Assembly: GCA_000310025.1 (NCBI GenBank)
Contig: FN648581.1
Coordinates: 1,793-23,148 of the forward strand
Reading direction: 5' to 3'
Length of the DNA: 21,356 nt
Origin: Ectocarpus siliculosus
Taxonomy: Eukaryota > Sar > Phaeophyceae > Ectocarpales > Ectocarpaceae
The stretch's first letter is position 1. Each line of letters starts with the position of its first letter. Below the pieces are notes generated by a model. That model was given only the letters and a program-made list of their open reading frames with translations. It was not told the DNA's origin and searched no databases. The translations under genes and the position numbers were made by a program. Positions 18,801 to 21,356 of the stretch are shown one piece after another.

Positions 18801-19214
18801 ATGTTATGACTTAGCAGACCACGCGCTGGCTCGGGGGGGGAGGTCCGGGGGGGGGTTACCTAGTAGACTACTACACGTGCGGTGGACCAACCAAACGACA
18901 GCATACAACAGTAGACTGCTGTGTAAACTACATGTACAGTACACACAGGTGGCCAGTGGGCACCGTTGTACAGGGGCGTTGAGTAACCTCCGGTCAACGA
19001 GTGGTTATTACATGGGATAACGTAGGGGGGTTACAGGCCGAGCCGGCACCATGCGAGGGTGGGTGTGAGGAGGGGGAGGGAGATAACAAAGGGTCGAGGA
19101 AAAAAAACATGTGTAAGGGTTTTCACCCTCTTCCACCCTGCGGTCGCGGTAAGCGAACGAGACTCCGCCCGTCCGTGTTCACGACCGCAATGTCCTGTCA
19201 AGGAAGAAAACACA
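18801..19214. other. region upstream of gag, G-rich, no gene
   Basis: G runs of eight to nine at 18833-18856 and six at 19025-19030, both followed by GTTAC. Short CTAGTAGACTACTA and CAGTAGACTGCTG words occur between them. Could hold the 5' end of the retrotransposon, but no terminal repeat was identified. Confidence 0.35.
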
Positions 19215-19243
19215 AGTCGCCGGTGGGACCGACCGGCGACTTA
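19215..19243. repeat. perfect 11-bp hairpin
   Basis: AAGTCGCCGGT (19215-19225) and its exact reverse complement ACCGGCGACTT (19233-19243), with a 7-base loop. No T-run follows, and in this context it is not a bacterial terminator. Confidence 0.75.
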
Positions 19244-19602
19244 CTAATATTAGAGTGTATATTCTACCGCTACGCCAAGTGTTGTGACATGGCGTGTGCG
19301 ACATGCACGTATATTTCATGAACCTATAGTGGGGGGCTGAACAAATTGTGTGGCACAATACCGCCCACGACGTGGCCGATAAGTGCACACTTTGCCGTCC
19401 CCCCCACCCAAAAGCAGGAACTCCGAGTATTGTCGTCTTCCATTGCCAATCGTTGAATAAGAAGTTTTTGGTCAGGTAAGTTTTATGTTACACAAAAACA
19501 ACATACCCCTGGGGAGAGTTGTCCCCTCCCCCCACTACATTTATTTCCAGATATATGATACACATGGGTTAAGGATTGCCCCCCCGCCCCCCAATGGGGC
19601 TG
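19244..19602. other. gene-free stretch
   Basis: Nothing recognised apart from C-rich runs near 19399-19407 and 19526-19534 and the C/G pair at 19578-19606. Confidence 0.4.
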
Positions 19603-20283
19603 GGGGCCAACATCCGGGACGGATGATGGTGAGTGTCCGGGAGGAAGGAAAGAAGAAGAAGGAGGGGAACAGATTTGTTGGGGCGGGAAGAAGGGACGGA
19701 AAGAAGTAGTGAAGAATTTCGGCACTCGACGAGCGCGCGGTCCCGTCGGGGGTGAAAGGGAAATTTCAGTCCGTAGTCTTGTCTCTATCGGAATCCAAAG
19801 CCGAAAAATCGAGGTTTACATTATGTACATAACGATGGAGAGGGCCGACGAGGAAGGTACGAAGAGAGGAAATTGCACCCCACCTTCGAAGTCGGTGTGA
19901 AAACCGCCGCAAGGAAGGAGTGCGGAGGGAACAGAAAAAAAAAGGAGACGTTGACGTTTGCGTCGTGGCACGATCCTTCCGTATAACGCAGGTACTCACC
20001 AATGCAAGACAAAGAGGTAAAATACCCATGGTGAAAGTCAAAGCGCACGTCAGAAACTGCATATGACTCATGCGCGGGGAAGTTACCACGGAGACATATC
20101 AACAAGTAAGAAATTTGAAGGCCGGCTGAGAAGGTTTGAAGCCACAAACACTTCAGCGACGATGGCAAGCGCAACGAAAAGTGCATATGAGAAAAGTGCA
20201 TACAAACAAAGAATAGGCCGGATGCGACCTGTGGCTCTCTAGGAATGAAGGGACTCCCACTATTTCCAACAGGTGGTTCACAA
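19603..20283. repeat. dispersed repeat family 1, copy B
   Basis: Partner of 8966-9662 in the same orientation, sharing GGGCCAACATC, TCGGCACTCGAC, GCGCGCGGTCCCGTCGGGGG, ATTATGTACATAACGATG, GAGGTAAAATACCCAT, AAGGCCGGCTGAGAAGG and AACAGGT. Copy-specific indels disrupt the minus-strand frame that is open in copy A. Confidence 0.8.
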
Positions 20284-20301
20284 CAACAACAACAACAACA
20301 A
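20278..20301 (+). repeat. (CAA)n microsatellite
   Basis: About seven CAA units at the exact junction between repeat family 1 copy B and repeat family 3 copy 2. Confidence 0.9.
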
Positions 20302-20302
20302 T

Positions 20303-20412
20303 GATGAAGGTCGACCCGTCCTGCGTCGTTCGGTGTAAAATGATAAATGCGAAAGGTGGACTGCGTAAAGATCCAGCGGTCTTTTTTGGCAGTGGCAAAG
20401 AAATATGCGGAA
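20303..20412 (+). repeat. dispersed repeat family 3, copy 2
   Basis: Partner of 11317-11430. Here it precedes family 2, whereas at 11 kb it follows family 2. Confidence 0.85.
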
Positions 20413-20451
20413 TACTCTAGTAAATAGAACACCGCCTTCTCTGTTGTTGCA

Positions 20452-20625
20452 GGCAGGTTTGCTTCCACAACCACAACCCGGGAACCCAACCCACTCTTGT
20501 ATTTCGGCCTACAAGTCTTCAATCGACGCAAGCACCGGTAGGAGATTGCGTGGAAGATGCCGTGACAGCACAACTCCACTCTCCTACGACATCTATGTAC
20601 AGTAGTACTGCTGTCGTTGTAGCAC
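20452..20625 (+). repeat. dispersed repeat family 2, copy 3
   Basis: Carries TTGCTTCCACAACC, GCCTACAAGTCTTCAATCGA, TGCGTGGAAGATGCCGTGAC and ATGTACAGTAGTACTGCTGT. Confidence 0.7.
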
Positions 20626-20875
20626 CATGTGGAAGATCTCCGAGGGGTCCTCCTACGCGGTAACGACAACATGGCGAGAGCTCTACGTGTACCTGTCGTC
20701 GACACATGTGGCAGCCGCGCGACACACGAATGGATGGTTGCATCGCACGGTACTATGGTACGCCGTGGCAGGAAGTATCCCATCCAGCTAGGTCGTTGCG
20801 GTAGTACTAGGAAGTCGTTCGGCGTCTAGTCCATACTGCTGTAGCACAAACACAGCAGTAATCGAGCTGTGCATG

Positions 20876-21068
20876 CAATTTCTTGGTCTGGTTCACTTTT
20901 TTGCCTCCACAACCCGAGAATCCCACCGCTGTATCTCGACATACAAGACTCCAATCAACAAACCAGCATTGGCAGAAGTGCGTGGAAGATGCTGTGACAG
21001 CACCACTAAGTCGACACTCGTACGACTTCCATGTACAGTAGGCGTATGGTCCATACTGCTGTAGGAAT
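20876..21068 (+). repeat. dispersed repeat family 2, copy 4
   Basis: Carries GCCTCCACAACCCGAGAATC, CTCGACATACAAGACTCC, GTGCGTGGAAGATGCTGTGA, ATGTACAGTAG and a terminal GTCCATACTGCTGTAG. The same terminal word also closes an intervening segment at 20829-20844. Confidence 0.7.
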
Positions 21069-21356
21069 ACAAAAATCGAGCCATCTTTTTTTTTTTCCCA
21101 TACTAATAGCAAGAAATGTATCACGTCACGACGACCATCCCGTGAGTATATATAGAACATGATAATCGACCGCTACACGAAGTACTTTGTAAGGAGACAG
21201 ACTTGCGTACGTGTCGTCGTATTGGCTTTTACAGAGGCATCGTACAGTAATCATCGCCTCTCTCTTTTTCGCAGCCTTTTCTTTCTCCCCCGATCGTTGC
21301 CGTCCGTATTTCTACCCAATCATATATGTTGCTTCTGGTACTGCATAATGATGAGA
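21069..21356. other. no gene seen
   Basis: T-run at 21087-21098 and a short ATATATAGAAC near 21147. No supported feature up to the window end. Confidence 0.4.

Noticed and set aside
19821-20783. 320-residue minus-strand ORF as a gene
   Set aside because: It runs through three unrelated repeat modules and a (CAA)n microsatellite (read as a Cys run), which indicates chance openness.

Overview
The window looks like repeat-rich nuclear DNA of a eukaryote, possibly a stramenopile such as a brown alga. Base composition is near 50% GC, coding is sparse, and there are no operons or Shine-Dalgarno-spaced genes. A good GT-AG intron is present, and the recognisable proteins are eukaryotic transposon types (a DIRS-type tyrosine-recombinase retrotransposon and a Pif1/Helitron-type helicase fragment). 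The organism assignment is inference; nothing in the window fixes the species.

Layout. 1-192 may be the last exon of a plus-strand gene entering from the left, followed by GT-rich sequence that could be its 3' UTR. 1-5 kb has short tandem repeats, weak ORFs, a tRNA-like stretch beside a GC hairpin (3.6 kb), and an LTR-end plus primer-binding-site look-alike (4.7 kb). 5.09-5.85 kb is a degenerate satellite of about 160-176 bp units. 6.47-6.87 kb (minus) is a frameshifted relic of a Pif1/Helitron helicase C-terminus. 8.97-9.92 kb holds a dispersed repeat with a second copy at 19.60-20.28 kb. 9920-10920 is a 1001-bp element with 167-bp terminal inverted repeats about 95% identical. A tRNA-like 3' half abuts its right edge. 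11.0-11.4 and 20.3-21.1 kb share two further repeat families.

The main object is a DIRS-type retrotransposon relic on the minus strand, about 18.5 down to 12.7 kb. Its gag has a zinc knuckle. The pol keeps the end of the RT, an RNase H and a C-terminal extension. A tyrosine recombinase follows. Stops and frameshifts break it, and the RT fingers/palm are missing. The most striking feature is in gag: the two halves are separated by 1387 bp with canonical splice ends (CAG|GTGAGC ... TAG|TGG), phase 0, and the middle carries a 34-bp minisatellite. An intron inside a retrotransposon gag is unusual because passage through spliced RNA should erase it.

No intact cellular gene can be supported with high confidence, and no prokaryotic system, CRISPR array or rRNA was seen.
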